From assembly GCF_017571525.1 (NCBI RefSeq), contig NZ_JAGETY010000008.1:212235-276234 (forward strand): a stretch of DNA of 64,000 nt, written 5' to 3'. This DNA is from Hymenobacter sp. BT559 (GTDB taxonomy: Bacteria; Bacteroidota; Bacteroidia; Cytophagales; Hymenobacteraceae). The translations under genes were made by a program, and so were the position numbers. The notes beneath the pieces were generated by a model, which worked only from the letters and a program-made list of their open reading frames with translations, was not told the origin of the DNA and did no database searches. Position 1 is the stretch's first letter; each line of letters starts with the position of its first letter. Shown here one piece after another: positions 53,955-63,095 of the stretch.

Positions 53955-54635
53955 CTACTGCAGCACCAGCATGGGGTCGGGGCAGAGGCTGGCCCAGTAA
54001 GCGCGCTCGCTAGGGGGCGCTACGCCCGGAAAATCGCCCCAGCGGCCCTGCATATCGGCCATGAGCTGAAAGTGCAGGTGCGGCGGCCAGTCGCCGTTTT
54101 CGGGGTGCGGGCCCACGTGGGCGATAACTTGCCCGGCGGCTACGGCCTGCCCGGGAGCCAGCCCCGCCAGGTCAGTGCGCGTGAGGTGGCCGTAGAGGCT
54201 GAAAAACGATATGCCTTCCAGCTCATGCTGTAGAATGATGGTGGGGCCGTAGTCGCCGAAATTATTATTGTCGGCCAGGCTATGCACTACGCCGGCTAGG
54301 GGGGCCGCCACGGCCGTGCCAGCCGGCACCCATACATCGACGCCCAGGTGCAGCGAGCGCGGCTCGATGGCGTCGTCAAAATGGGGGCTGCGGCGGTAGA
54401 TAGCGCGGTTTTCGAGGTAGCCGCCGATGCCGATGGTGGCCTGCTGCTCGGCCAGCATCTCGCCCACCAGCACGTCAAACAGGTTGGTGTCGCGCAGGCG
54501 CTCCGGGTGGGCGAGGCGTGGGTTGGCGGCCGTGAAGTCGAGGTGGGCTACCTGAGGGCTAGCCACCGAAAAGTTGAATACAGAAGCAAATTGGCCACGG
54601 TGGCGGGCTAACAGCGAAGCAAGGTCAGGCATCAT
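53955..54635 (-). CDS. M23 family metallopeptidase without signal peptide
   Basis: A 226-residue protein with an LytM/M23 domain. The zinc ligands H96 and D100 (HLGVDVW) and H188 (HLHFQ), and the catalytic H150 (LYGH), are all present, so it should be active. There is no signal peptide or coiled coil, so it may act in the cytoplasm, be released by another route, or have a non-murein substrate. The N-terminal 80 residues are unfamiliar. TAGTTTCG at 54640-54647, near-consensus, lies 4 bases before the first ATG. Confidence 0.85.
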   Translation of the reverse strand: MMPDLASLLARHRGQFASVFNFSVASPQVAHLDFTAANPRLAHPERLRDTNLFDVLVGEMLAEQQATIGIGGYLENRAIYRRSPHFDDAIEPRSLHLGVDVWVPAGTAVAAPLAGVVHSLADNNNFGDYGPTIILQHELEGISFFSLYGHLTRTDLAGLAPGQAVAAGQVIAHVGPHPENGDWPPHLHFQLMADMQGRWGDFPGVAPPSERAYWASLCPDPMLVLQ

Positions 54636-54715
54636 AGAGCGAAACTAGCGCCTGCTTGGTAGACGATACCAGCTAGCCGCGCCGCGTCGTGCAACTTCAC
54701 CCGCCCCGGCTATCG

Positions 54716-54723
54716 TAATTTTG
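54716..54723 (+). promoter_or_regulatory. -7 promoter element for the FAD/2Fe-2S oxidoreductase gene
   Basis: TAATTTTG, an exact consensus match, 23 bases upstream of the ATG at 54747. Confidence 0.65.
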
Positions 54724-54746
54724 TTTTCTTATCCAAGCTCAGCCCA

Positions 54747-55844
54747 ATGTCGTCGTACCTGACGCTCACCGTCGTTGCCCTCACCCAGGAAACCCCTGAT
54801 ACCGTCACCATTCACCTCCAGCGGCCCGATGGCCAGGCCGTGCCCAGCAAGCCCGGCCAGTTTCTGACCCTGCTCGTGCCCTGCGGCCCGGCCGGCAGCC
54901 GCCCCGAGCGCCGTGCCTACTCGCTCAGCAGCACCCCCGCCGAGGCCCCGCGCCTGTCCGTGACCGTGAAGCGCGTGACGGGCGGCCTAGTGAGCAATTA
55001 TCTACTTGATAATGTGAAAGTAGGCCAGCAGTACGAAGTGTTGCCGCCGCTCGGCAACTTTGTGGTGCAGCCCAGCCCCAAGGCCGCTCGCTCGCTCGTA
55101 CTCATCGGAGCTGGCTCGGGCATCACGCCGCTCATGAGCATGCTCAAGGCTATTCTGGCCCAAGAGCCGCAGAGCCACGTGCTGCTCATCTACGGCAACC
55201 GCAACGAGGAAACCGTTATTTTCAAGCAGCAGCTCGCCGCTCTCGAAGCCGGTAGCCGCGGCCGCTTCCAAATTGAGCACGTGTATAGCCAGCCGCTAGG
55301 CCCCGCGGCGCCGCACCAGCACACCGGCCGCCTCAACCGCACTACTATTTTGCGTATTCTGGAGCAGCGCCACCAATTTCCGGCGCCGCAGGCCGAGTAC
55401 TACATCTGCGGCCCCGAGGGCCTGATGGCCGAAACCCAGGCGGCCCTGGAGCTGCTCATGGTGCCAAGCAGCCGTATTCGCCGCGAGAGCTTTCTGGCCG
55501 CAGCCGATGCTACCGAAGCCGGGGACGCTCACGGCGATGCCCTAGCCGGCGACAACGACGGCACCGTCGTCAACCGCACCGTGACGGTGCAGTATGAGGG
55601 TAGCGACTACGTGTTTGAAGTGCCCGCCAAGCAAACCATTCTCGACGCGGCCCTCGACCAGGATATTGACCTGCCGTATTCGTGCCAGGCGGGCGTGTGC
55701 ACAGCTTGCCGAGGCAAGTGCCTCAGTGGCAAGGTGCATCTTGATGAGCGTGAGGGCCTTTCCGATGCCGAGCTGGCCAAGGGCTATATTCTCACTTGCG
55801 TAGCTCATCCATTGACGGCCGATGTGGTAATTGAAATTGGTTGA
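54747..55844 (+). CDS. FAD/NAD(P) oxidoreductase with C-terminal 2Fe-2S domain (PaaE-like)
   Basis: A 365-residue electron-transfer protein. An FAD-binding domain (RRAYSLSS), an NAD(P)-binding domain (IGAGSGITPLMSM, then YYICGPEGLM) and a C-terminal plant-type ferredoxin domain follow in order. The cluster cysteines are C313, C318 and C321 (CQAGVCTAC) and one near 352. It moves electrons from NAD(P)H to an oxygenase or reductase partner. PaaE in phenylacetate breakdown is the closest known layout, but no paa genes are in this window, so the partner is unknown. Confidence 0.9.
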   Translation: MSSYLTLTVVALTQETPDTVTIHLQRPDGQAVPSKPGQFLTLLVPCGPAGSRPERRAYSLSSTPAEAPRLSVTVKRVTGGLVSNYLLDNVKVGQQYEVLPPLGNFVVQPSPKAARSLVLIGAGSGITPLMSMLKAILAQEPQSHVLLIYGNRNEETVIFKQQLAALEAGSRGRFQIEHVYSQPLGPAAPHQHTGRLNRTTILRILEQRHQFPAPQAEYYICGPEGLMAETQAALELLMVPSSRIRRESFLAAADATEAGDAHGDALAGDNDGTVVNRTVTVQYEGSDYVFEVPAKQTILDAALDQDIDLPYSCQAGVCTACRGKCLSGKVHLDEREGLSDAELAKGYILTCVAHPLTADVVIEIG

Positions 55845-55937
55845 TAATCAGCCATGCGATTGCGGGTGAACGGAGTTTACGAGCTTACTTAAAAAACTAT
55901 TCGGACTGCTGGTAATTATTTACGTAACTTGTATTCT

Positions 55938-57686
55938 ATGGTGATTTCTGAGCTTGATACCCTAGCCACGTCGCTGGCTACTGACACCGCCCGCCCGCCC
56001 CGCCACTACCTGCCCGAAGATTTTCACGTGACCGACTGGGCCGCGCTGGAGCCCTTTTTTCAGGAGCTTCAGCACCGCGACATTGCCGACGCGCCCGCGC
56101 TGGAGCGCTGGCTGCTCGACCGCTCCGAGCTGGAGTCGGTGCTGAGCGAAGACCTGGCCTGGCGCTACATCCGCATGACCTGCGACACCCAGGACGAAGC
56201 CCGCGCCGAGGCCTTCCAGTTCTTCGTGCAGGAAGTGGAGCCCCTCACCGCGCCCTACGACCACGCCCTCAACGAGAAGCTGCTAGCCAGCCCCTACCTG
56301 CCCGAACTCGACCAAGACCGCTACGGCGTGTTTCTGCGCTCGGTGCGTCGGGCTTCGGAGATTTATCGCGAAGAGAATATCCCGCTCAAAACCGAGATTT
56401 CGACCAAGCAGCAGCAATACGCCGCCACCGTGGGCGCCATGACCGTGACGCTCGACGGCGAGGAGCTGACCCTGCCCCGCGCCGCCGACCGCCTCAAGAG
56501 CCTGAGCCGCCCGGTGCGTGAGCAGGCCTGGCGCGCCATTCAGGCGCGCCGCCTGCAAGACAGCCAGCCGCTCGACCAGCTCTTTACCGAGCTGGTGGGC
56601 CTGCGCCACCAAATGGCGCTGAACGCGGGCTTCCCCAACTTCCGCGACTATATGTTTGCCGCCCTCGGGCGCTTCGACTACACCGCCGAAGACTGCTTCG
56701 ACTTCCATTCGGCCATCGGGGCCACGGTGGTGCCGCTCATCAACGAGTTTGACGAGGCCCGCCGCCAGGCGCTGAAACTAACGGCCCTGCGCCCCTGGGA
56801 CCTCGATGTGGACCCTAGCGGCCAGCCGCCGCTGCGCCCATTTGCCACCGGCGCTGAGCTGCTCGACAAGACCATCACGGTTTTTCAGCGGCTAGACCCC
56901 TTCCTAGGCGACTGCCTGCGCACCATGCGCCAAATGGGCCACCTCGACCTCGAAAGCCGCAAGGGCAAGGCCCCCGGCGGCTACAACTACCCGCTCGACG
57001 AAACCGGCGTGCCCTTCATTTTTATGAATGCCACGTCGTCGCTCCGCGATGTGGTGACGATGCTGCACGAAGGCGGCCACGCCGTGCACTCGTTCCTTAC
57101 GCGCCGCCTGCCACTTTCGGCCGATAAGCATCCGCCGTCTGAGGTAGCTGAGCTGGCCAGCATGAGCATGGAGCTCATGAGTATGGACCACTGGGACGTA
57201 TTCTTTCAGGATGCTGCCGAGCTGCGTCGGGCCAAGAAAACGCACCTCGAAAGCGTGCTCGAAACCTTTCCCTGGGTCGCCACCATCGACAAGTTTCAGC
57301 ACTGGGTATACGAAAACCCCGAGCACACTGAGGCCCAGCGCCACCAGCGCTGGACCGAGATTTTCCAACACTTCAACCAGCGCACCGTGAGCTGGAACGG
57401 GCTGGAAAAATTTCGGCCTTATCTGTGGCAGAAGCAGTTGCACCTCTACGAAGTGCCGTTCTACTACATCGAGTACGCCATGGCGCAACTAGGAGCCATC
57501 GCCATGTGGCGCAATTTCCGCCAAGACCCCGCCGCGGCCCTAGCGGGCTACCAGCGGGCGCTGTCGCTGGGCTACACCGTGCCCATCGGCGAGGTATATG
57601 CCGCCGCCGGCATCCGCTTCGATTTCAGTACCGACTACCTGCGCCAGCTGGCCGACTTTGTGCGCGAAGAAATGGCGGCGCTGTAG
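55938..57686 (+). CDS. M3 family oligoendopeptidase
   Basis: A 582-residue zinc peptidase of the thimet/PepF group, cutting short peptides in the cytoplasm. The zinc motif is H377-E-G-G-H381 (MLHEGGHAVHSF) with a third ligand in the following helix (EVAELASMSMELM). The length and the late YIEYAMAQLGA match the family. The start is ATG at 55938; a TTG three codons upstream is less likely. TAACTTG lies 6 bases upstream, one base short of a -7 box. A strong terminator follows. Confidence 0.93.
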   Translation: MVISELDTLATSLATDTARPPRHYLPEDFHVTDWAALEPFFQELQHRDIADAPALERWLLDRSELESVLSEDLAWRYIRMTCDTQDEARAEAFQFFVQEVEPLTAPYDHALNEKLLASPYLPELDQDRYGVFLRSVRRASEIYREENIPLKTEISTKQQQYAATVGAMTVTLDGEELTLPRAADRLKSLSRPVREQAWRAIQARRLQDSQPLDQLFTELVGLRHQMALNAGFPNFRDYMFAALGRFDYTAEDCFDFHSAIGATVVPLINEFDEARRQALKLTALRPWDLDVDPSGQPPLRPFATGAELLDKTITVFQRLDPFLGDCLRTMRQMGHLDLESRKGKAPGGYNYPLDETGVPFIFMNATSSLRDVVTMLHEGGHAVHSFLTRRLPLSADKHPPSEVAELASMSMELMSMDHWDVFFQDAAELRRAKKTHLESVLETFPWVATIDKFQHWVYENPEHTEAQRHQRWTEIFQHFNQRTVSWNGLEKFRPYLWQKQLHLYEVPFYYIEYAMAQLGAIAMWRNFRQDPAAALAGYQRALSLGYTVPIGEVYAAAGIRFDFSTDYLRQLADFVREEMAAL

Positions 57687-57706
57687 CGCGCTCAGCCACC
57701 TAAAAG

Positions 57707-57736
57707 GAAAAGCCCGGCCGCCAGCCGGGCTTTTTT
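57707..57736 (+). terminator. terminator after the M3 peptidase gene
   Basis: AGCCCGGC (57711-57718), 5-base loop, GCCGGGCT (57724-57731), then five more T. Confidence 0.9.
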
Positions 57737-57763
57737 CTTGCCTCAGGCCCTGGCCGAGCCCAG

Positions 57764-57771
57764 TACCTTTG
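57764..57771 (+). promoter_or_regulatory. -7 promoter element for dut
   Basis: TACCTTTG, an exact match, with only 8 bases to the dut ATG at 57780, implying a leader of only a few bases. Confidence 0.72.
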
Positions 57772-57779
57772 CGGCCATT

Positions 57780-58217
57780 ATGCTGACCATTCCTGTTATC
57801 AACTCTTCGAGGCACGCGCTGCCTGAATACCAAACTGCGCACGCCGCCGGCCTCGACCTGCGCGCCGACCTGCCCGACGGCTCGCTCACGCTAGGCCCCC
57901 TCGAACGCGTGCTGGTGCCCACGGGCCTCAGCATAGCCCTGCCGGTGGGCTACGAAGCCCAGGTGCGCCCGCGCAGCGGGCTAGCCTACAAGCACGGCAT
58001 TGGCATTGTTAACAGCCCCGGCACCATTGACGCCGATTACCGGGGTGAGATTAAAGTGCTGCTGGTCAACCTGTCAAACGTGCCGTTTGTGGTGCAGGAC
58101 GGCGAGCGTATTGCCCAGCTCGTAGTGGCTCGCCATGAAACCATCGTGTGGCAGCCCGCCGAAACGTTGAGTGAAACTGCCCGTGGCGCCGGCGGCTACG
58201 GCAGCACCGGGAAGTAA
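57780..58217 (+). CDS. dut: dUTP diphosphatase
   Basis: A 145-residue trimeric dUTPase that removes dUTP and supplies dUMP. All five motifs are present: [39 protein letters not shown] and the C-terminal [10 protein letters not shown]. The ATG at 57780 is chosen because the -7 box at 57764 lies inside the longer frame. Further downstream, the sugar-phosphate nucleotidyltransferase, TPR and DUF4292 genes follow on the same strand, a set I recall near dut in other Bacteroidetes. Confidence 0.97.
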   Translation: MLTIPVINSSRHALPEYQTAHAAGLDLRADLPDGSLTLGPLERVLVPTGLSIALPVGYEAQVRPRSGLAYKHGIGIVNSPGTIDADYRGEIKVLLVNLSNVPFVVQDGERIAQLVVARHETIVWQPAETLSETARGAGGYGSTGK

Positions 58218-58247
58218 CTCGGCGCAACGCTAAGCATACCGCAAACT

Positions 58248-58349
58248 AGAACGTCATACTAAGTGCAGCGAAGCATCTCGCTCGAATCGTTAGGAAAGTA
58301 CCCCTAGCAATTCGAGCGAAATGCTTCGCTGCACTTAGTATGACGTTCT
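58248..58349. repeat. large inverted repeat after dut
   Basis: Forty-base arms (58248-58287 and 58310-58349) with one mismatch flank a 22-base loop. The ends read AGAACGTCAT and the arms contain GCAGCGAAGCAT. It lies between the convergent genes dut and 58369. The loop is similar to that of the repeat at 62953. Confidence 0.92.
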
Positions 58350-58368
58350 TCTGAGCTATAGCAGGGCC

Positions 58369-58752
58369 CTAGTGAGCCGGAGCAGTGCCGGCAGCGCGCT
58401 GGCGGGCAATAATTTGGAGGTTGCCACCAGCCGAGTTCAGCTTCTGGCTCAGCTCGCGAAGCTTGTCGCCCACGCCGCCGAAGGCGTGTAGCGGCAGCGC
58501 CGACTGCGACGTAAGAATAGCCAGCTTCTGAAACGAAGCGCCCATGGCCGCCACGTCGTTGCGCTGGATGGCACCGTTGAGCACCTCTAGCTCGGTGGCT
58601 ACGAGGCGCACGGCGGGGTTGTCGCTGCCATTGAGCGCCTGCTGCCAGTTGCCTACATGCTGCTGACCCACGCTAGTGTCTTGAACAAAGCCGGCGTTGA
58701 TAGCCGCAAACAGCGTTTGAATGCTGGATTCGATTTCGGAGATGAAGTTCAT
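58369..58752 (-). CDS. small helical protein of unknown function
   Basis: A 127-residue soluble protein with no signal peptide, cysteine or recognised domain. The sequence is largely amphipathic helix (FISEIESSIQTLFAAI, RLVATELEVLNGAIQ, VGDKLRELSQKLNSAG), so a helical bundle is likely. An exact -7 box at 58757-58764 lies 4 bases before the ATG, which strongly supports the start and expression. Residues near the end are Ala/Gly-rich and probably disordered. Confidence 0.75.
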   Translation of the reverse strand: MNFISEIESSIQTLFAAINAGFVQDTSVGQQHVGNWQQALNGSDNPAVRLVATELEVLNGAIQRNDVAAMGASFQKLAILTSQSALPLHAFGGVGDKLRELSQKLNSAGGNLQIIARQRAAGTAPAH

Positions 58753-58756
58753 ACTG

Positions 58757-58764
58757 CAAAAGTA
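58757..58764 (-). promoter_or_regulatory. -7 promoter element for the helical protein gene
   Basis: The minus strand reads TACTTTTG with only 4 bases (cagt) to the ATG at 58752. Transcription would start at or next to the start codon. Confidence 0.72.
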
Positions 58765-58870
58765 AGGCGACCACCCCTAACGCAGAAGCTGGGCGGGCAG
58801 TTATTCAGGGCTTGGGCGTTGGCGGGCGCGGCCCCACCTTTGCGCCCCTAAGCCGACTACCTTTCTTCGT

Positions 58871-59845
58871 ATGCAACTCACCACCCTGGCCGACCTAGAG
58901 CAGGCGCAGCAGCGGCTGCAAGGCCTGGCCCGGCACACGCCGCTGCTGCCGCTAGCCCTGCCCGAACTCGGCACCGAGCAGGTTTACCTCAAGCCTGAGA
59001 GCCTGCAACCCATTGGCTCGTTTAAAATTAGAGGTGCCGGCAACCGCATTATGGCCCTCACGGATAGCGAGCGGGCGCGTGGCGTGCTGGCCTATAGCAG
59101 TGGCAACCACGCCCAGGGCGTGGCCTATGCGGCGCGGCAGCTAGGCCTCAAGGCCACCATTATTATGCCCACCAATGCGCCGCAGGTGAAGATAGAAGCC
59201 ACCCGCGCGCTAGGGGCCGAAGTTATTTTATACGACCCGGCCCACGAAAAGCGCGAGGCTGTAGCGGCGCGCCTGCTGGCCGGCGCCGCCGAGCCGCCCG
59301 TGCTGGTGCCGCCCTTCGACGATGCCTACGTAATAGCCGGACAGGGCACCGTAGGCCTCGAAATCTTTCAAGACCTGCCTAGCGTGGAGCTGGTACTGAC
59401 GCCGGTAGGGGGTGGCGGCTTGCTGGGTGGGGTAGCAGCCGCGCTCAAGCTGTTGAAGCCTAGCGTGAAAGTTATCGGCGTGGAGCCCGAGTTGGCCGCC
59501 GATGCCCAGGCTTCGCTGCGGGCCGGTAAGGTGGTAGAGTGGGCCGCCGCCGACACCAATCGTACCCTGGCCGATGGCGTGCGCACCCTAGCCGTGAGTG
59601 AGTTGACGTTTGCGCACATTCAGCAGTACGCCGATGACATCGTGACCGTGACCGAGGCCGAGCTGCGCGCTGCGGCCCGTCGCCTGCTGCTCGAAGCCCG
59701 GCTGGTAGTAGAGCCCACCGCCGCGCTCCCGCTGGCCGCGCTGCTGCGCCACCGCGCCAGCCTGCCCCGTAGCCAGCACACGGTGCTGGTGCTAACTGGG
59801 GGCAATGCCGACCCGGCCACGCTTATCGAGCTGCTGCAAGGCTAA
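58871..59845 (+). CDS. threonine/serine dehydratase, PLP-dependent
   Basis: A 324-residue fold-type II PLP enzyme, turning threonine into 2-oxobutyrate or serine into pyruvate. K52 in GSFKIRGAG binds PLP, SSGNHAQG (76-83) holds the cofactor, and GGGGLLGGV binds its phosphate. No C-terminal regulatory domain is present, so it is a short catabolic form (or a serine racemase) and not the full-length biosynthetic IlvA. TACCTTTC at 58858-58865, one base off consensus, lies 5 bases before the ATG. Confidence 0.92.
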   Translation: MQLTTLADLEQAQQRLQGLARHTPLLPLALPELGTEQVYLKPESLQPIGSFKIRGAGNRIMALTDSERARGVLAYSSGNHAQGVAYAARQLGLKATIIMPTNAPQVKIEATRALGAEVILYDPAHEKREAVAARLLAGAAEPPVLVPPFDDAYVIAGQGTVGLEIFQDLPSVELVLTPVGGGGLLGGVAAALKLLKPSVKVIGVEPELAADAQASLRAGKVVEWAAADTNRTLADGVRTLAVSELTFAHIQQYADDIVTVTEAELRAAARRLLLEARLVVEPTAALPLAALLRHRASLPRSQHTVLVLTGGNADPATLIELLQG

Positions 59846-59975
59846 AAAATAACCCCGACATTAGGCGAGCCGGGGTTCGGCCGCATCTTTGTGGCCCGGA
59901 CTAGCCCAACCGAAACGGGCGAAATGCAGTAAGGCCCTTAACAAATCTGAAAACACCTTCCACCCAACTTCGCCG

Positions 59976-60986
59976 ATGAAAATTATCGTCCCGATGGCCG
60001 GTATGGGCAAGCGGATGCGTCCGCACACGCTCACCGTACCTAAACCCCTGATTCCCATTGCGGGCAAACCCATTGTGCAGCGCCTCGTGGAAGATATTGC
60101 CCGCGTGTGCGGCGAGCCCGTGGAGGAAGTCGCCTTCATCATCGGTCGCTTTGGCAGCACCGTCGAAAAAAGCCTGATTGCCATTGCCGAGTCGGTAGGC
60201 GCCAAGGGCACCATTTATTATCAGGATGAGCCGCTAGGCACCGCCCACGCTATTTTGTGCGCCAAGCCCTCGCTGAGCGGCCCGCTCGTGGTGGCCTTTG
60301 CCGATACCTTGTTCAAGGCCGATTTTACGCTCGACAGCTCGGTGCCCGGCACCATCTGGGTGCAGAAAGTAGAAGACCCGCGCCCGTTTGGCGTAGTGAA
60401 GCTCAATGAGCAAGGCCAGATTACCGACTTTGTGGAGAAGCCCGAAACCTTCGTGTCGGACCTCGCCATTATCGGCATCTACTACTTCCAGGATGGCGAG
60501 TACCTGCGCGATGAGCTGCAATACCTGCTCGACAACGACATCAAGGACAAAGGCGAGTATCAGCTCACCAACGCCCTCGAAAACATGAAGAACAAGGGCA
60601 CCATCTTCGTGCCTGGCCAGGTAACCGAGTGGCTCGACTGCGGCAACAAAGACGCCACCGTGTTCACCAACCAGCGCTACCTCGAATACCTGAAGGAGCG
60701 CGGCGAAAAGCTCGTATCGGACTCGGCCAAAATCACCAACTCGGTAATTATTGAGCCGGTGTATATTGGCGATGATGCCGTGATTACCAACTCGGTAGTA
60801 GGCCCACACGTGTCGCTGAGCGCTGGGGCTAAGGTTGAAGACTCGCGTCTCTCCAACTCCATTGTGCAGAGTGCAGCCACCGTGCGCCACGCCAACGTGG
60901 CCAATTCGATGATTGGCAACAGCGCCAGCCTCACCGGCCGCCCCAACGACCTGAGCGTGGGCGATTTTAATGCCCTGCAAGTGTGA
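59976..60986 (+). CDS. sugar-phosphate nucleotidyltransferase with beta-helix tail
   Basis: A 336-residue enzyme that makes an NDP-sugar from a sugar 1-phosphate. The nucleotide motif is VPMAGMGKRMRPHT, followed by KPLIPIAGKPI; the catalytic region PFGVVKLNEQGQITDFVEKP is typical of RmlA-like thymidylyltransferases. The C-terminal 80 residues look like a left-handed beta-helix (hexad repeats ITNSVIIEPVYIGDDAVI). The substrate is uncertain; glucose 1-phosphate is the default. The ATG at 59976 gives the canonical MKIIVPMAG. CATCTTTG at 59883-59890, one base off consensus, may be the -7 box. Confidence 0.93.
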   Translation: MKIIVPMAGMGKRMRPHTLTVPKPLIPIAGKPIVQRLVEDIARVCGEPVEEVAFIIGRFGSTVEKSLIAIAESVGAKGTIYYQDEPLGTAHAILCAKPSLSGPLVVAFADTLFKADFTLDSSVPGTIWVQKVEDPRPFGVVKLNEQGQITDFVEKPETFVSDLAIIGIYYFQDGEYLRDELQYLLDNDIKDKGEYQLTNALENMKNKGTIFVPGQVTEWLDCGNKDATVFTNQRYLEYLKERGEKLVSDSAKITNSVIIEPVYIGDDAVITNSVVGPHVSLSAGAKVEDSRLSNSIVQSAATVRHANVANSMIGNSASLTGRPNDLSVGDFNALQV

Positions 60987-61094
60987 TATTTTCGACGCTT
61001 CGTGCGTTAGTGAACGGCGTGGCTCCCGGTGGGGGCTGCGCCGTTCTTGGTTAAGCCCCGTACATTCGCCGGACAAGATTCCGGTTTGCTTCTT

Positions 61095-62933
61095 ATGCGT
61101 ATGCGTCCCTTTACGGTTGGTGCAGTTGTGTTGAGTTTGTGGGCGGGGGCTAGCCGCGCCCAAGGGCTGGGTACTGGCCCCGGCCCTGGTGGCACGGCCC
61201 CCGAGGCCGTCGAAACCAAGCCCGCCAAGCTCAGCCGCAAGGAGCGGAAGGCGCTGGCGCAGCAACTCGAAATAGAGGCCAAAAAGGCGGCGGCCCACCC
61301 GCCGCTCTCGCCCAAGGAGCGTGAGCTGAGCGAGGCGCTGTACACCGATGGCGTGAAATACGTCATTCTGGAAGACTACCCCAAGGCCTTGGAGCGGCTG
61401 CTGAAAGCCTACACGCTGATGCCTGAAAACGCGGCCGTTAACTACAAGTTGGCCGAGGCTAACCTGCTGAGCGGCAACCTGCGCGACGCCACTGGCTACG
61501 CCGAAGCCGCCGTGAAGCTCGACGCCAAAAACCCCTATTACTACTTGATATTGGCTCAGGCCCAGGCCAGCCAGAAGCAGTATGAGGCGGCCACTGCCAC
61601 CTACGCCAGCTTGGTGAAAGAGGTGCCTAACTCGGGCAGCTACCTCTTTCAGCTTGCCGACCTCTACCTGGCCCAAAACAAGCTGCCCGAGGCCCTGGCG
61701 ACTTTGGAAAAAGCCCAGGCGCAGTTTGGCAGCATCGACGAGATTGCCTTCAAAAAGCAGCAGATATACCTGCGCCAGAACAACCTGCCGCTAGCCCTTA
61801 AAGAAGGCGAAAACCTGATTGCGGCCAACCCCACCGAGCCGCGCTTTGTGCTGGCCCAGGCCGAGATGTACGCGGCCAACAACCGCCTGCCCGACGCCAT
61901 CCGGGTGGCCGAGCAGGCCCTGCGCCTCGACCCCGGCAACCCCCAGGCCCGCCTGATACTGGCCGACGTGTATCGCCAGCAAAACCAGCCCACCGAGGTA
62001 GAAAAGCAGTTACGGCTGGCCTTCGACAGCCCCGCGCTGGAAGTTGACCAGGAGGTGCGTATCCTGGCAAACTACGTGAAGCAGCTGCCCGACCCGAAGG
62101 TGGCCCCGCTAGCCCTCGACCTGGCCTCTGCTACGGTGCGCAACCACCCGCGCGACGCCAAAGCCCACAGCGTGGCCGGCGACGTGCAGATGCAGAGCGG
62201 CCACAAAAAAGAAGCCCGCAATAGCTACCTGCAGGCCCTGAAATACGACAAGTCGAAATACCAGCTCTGGCAGCAGGTGGTGCTGCTCGACGCCGAGCTG
62301 AGCCAAACCGATTCGCTACTGGTGCACAGCGATGCCGCCCTCGAATTGTTTCCTAATCAGGCTCCTCTGTGGTTTTACAACGGTGCAGGCCACCTGATGA
62401 AGAAGCAGCCCCAGCAGGCCGTGCAGGCCCTGGAGCACGGCCGCCGGCTAGCCGCCGGCAACGCCGAGCAGCAGAGCCAGTTCGACGCGCAGCTCGGTGA
62501 TGCGTATCAGGAGCTGAAAGATTATCCTAAGTCGGAGGCAGCCTACGAAGCCGCCCTAGCGGTAGACCCCAATAACTATGGCGTGCTCAACAATTACAGC
62601 TATTTCCTGAGCCTGCGGGGCGAAAAACTCGATAAGGCCAAGGAAATGGCGGGCCGCACGGTGGCCAAGTTTCCCGACAACGATACCTACCTCGACACCT
62701 ACGCTTGGGTGCTGTACAAGCAAAAAGACTACGCCGGCGCCAAGCAAAATCTGGAGAAAGCGCTGCGCACTACCAAGGATGCCAGCATCCTGGAGCACTA
62801 CGGCGACGTATTGTGGCAGATGGGCGAGCACAGTGGGGCCCTGGCGGCCTGGCAGCGTGCCCGCAAGGCCGGACCCGGCACCTCGCTGCTGCTCGACCGC
62901 AAAATCAAAGAACAGAAACTGATTGAAAATTAA
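61095..62933 (+). CDS. secreted tetratricopeptide repeat protein
   Basis: A 612-residue protein. A signal peptide (residues 1-23, ending SRAQ) is followed by a Pro/Gly-rich and Lys-rich linker, then about a dozen TPR units (for example DYPKALERLLKAYTLMPENAAVNYKLAEANL and the late KDYAGAKQNLEKAL). Such arrays hold protein partners. It lies between the nucleotidyltransferase and the DUF4292 lipoprotein, so envelope or polysaccharide export is a plausible setting. Start at the ATG at 61095; ATG 61101 is equally possible. Confidence 0.9.
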   Translation: MRMRPFTVGAVVLSLWAGASRAQGLGTGPGPGGTAPEAVETKPAKLSRKERKALAQQLEIEAKKAAAHPPLSPKERELSEALYTDGVKYVILEDYPKALERLLKAYTLMPENAAVNYKLAEANLLSGNLRDATGYAEAAVKLDAKNPYYYLILAQAQASQKQYEAATATYASLVKEVPNSGSYLFQLADLYLAQNKLPEALATLEKAQAQFGSIDEIAFKKQQIYLRQNNLPLALKEGENLIAANPTEPRFVLAQAEMYAANNRLPDAIRVAEQALRLDPGNPQARLILADVYRQQNQPTEVEKQLRLAFDSPALEVDQEVRILANYVKQLPDPKVAPLALDLASATVRNHPRDAKAHSVAGDVQMQSGHKKEARNSYLQALKYDKSKYQLWQQVVLLDAELSQTDSLLVHSDAALELFPNQAPLWFYNGAGHLMKKQPQQAVQALEHGRRLAAGNAEQQSQFDAQLGDAYQELKDYPKSEAAYEAALAVDPNNYGVLNNYSYFLSLRGEKLDKAKEMAGRTVAKFPDNDTYLDTYAWVLYKQKDYAGAKQNLEKALRTTKDASILEHYGDVLWQMGEHSGALAAWQRARKAGPGTSLLLDRKIKEQKLIEN

Positions 62934-62952
62934 AAGAAGACGTAAGCATTTT

Positions 62953-63060
62953 GTTTGTCATTGCGAGCGCAGCGCGGCAATCTTTCCTTCTCGCTAGGGT
63001 ACTAACCTAATGAAGCGGACGACAAGGAAGGATTGCCGCGCTGCGCTCGCAATGACAAAC
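62953..63060. repeat. large inverted repeat after the TPR gene
   Basis: Thirty-seven-base arms (62953-62989 and 63024-63060) with one mismatch flank a 34-base loop. The arms carry GTCATTGCGAGCGCAGCG, a sequence type common in intergenic repeats of many bacteria (from memory). It splits the TPR and DUF4292 genes. Confidence 0.92.
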
Positions 63061-63095
63061 GAGTTTTATGTCCTCAGAACATGTTATTGCGAATT

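Noticed and set aside
59851..59877. Terminator after the threonine dehydratase gene
   Set aside because: A 7-bp stem (AACCCCG/CGGGGTT) exists, but the loop is long and no T-run follows; the support is too weak.
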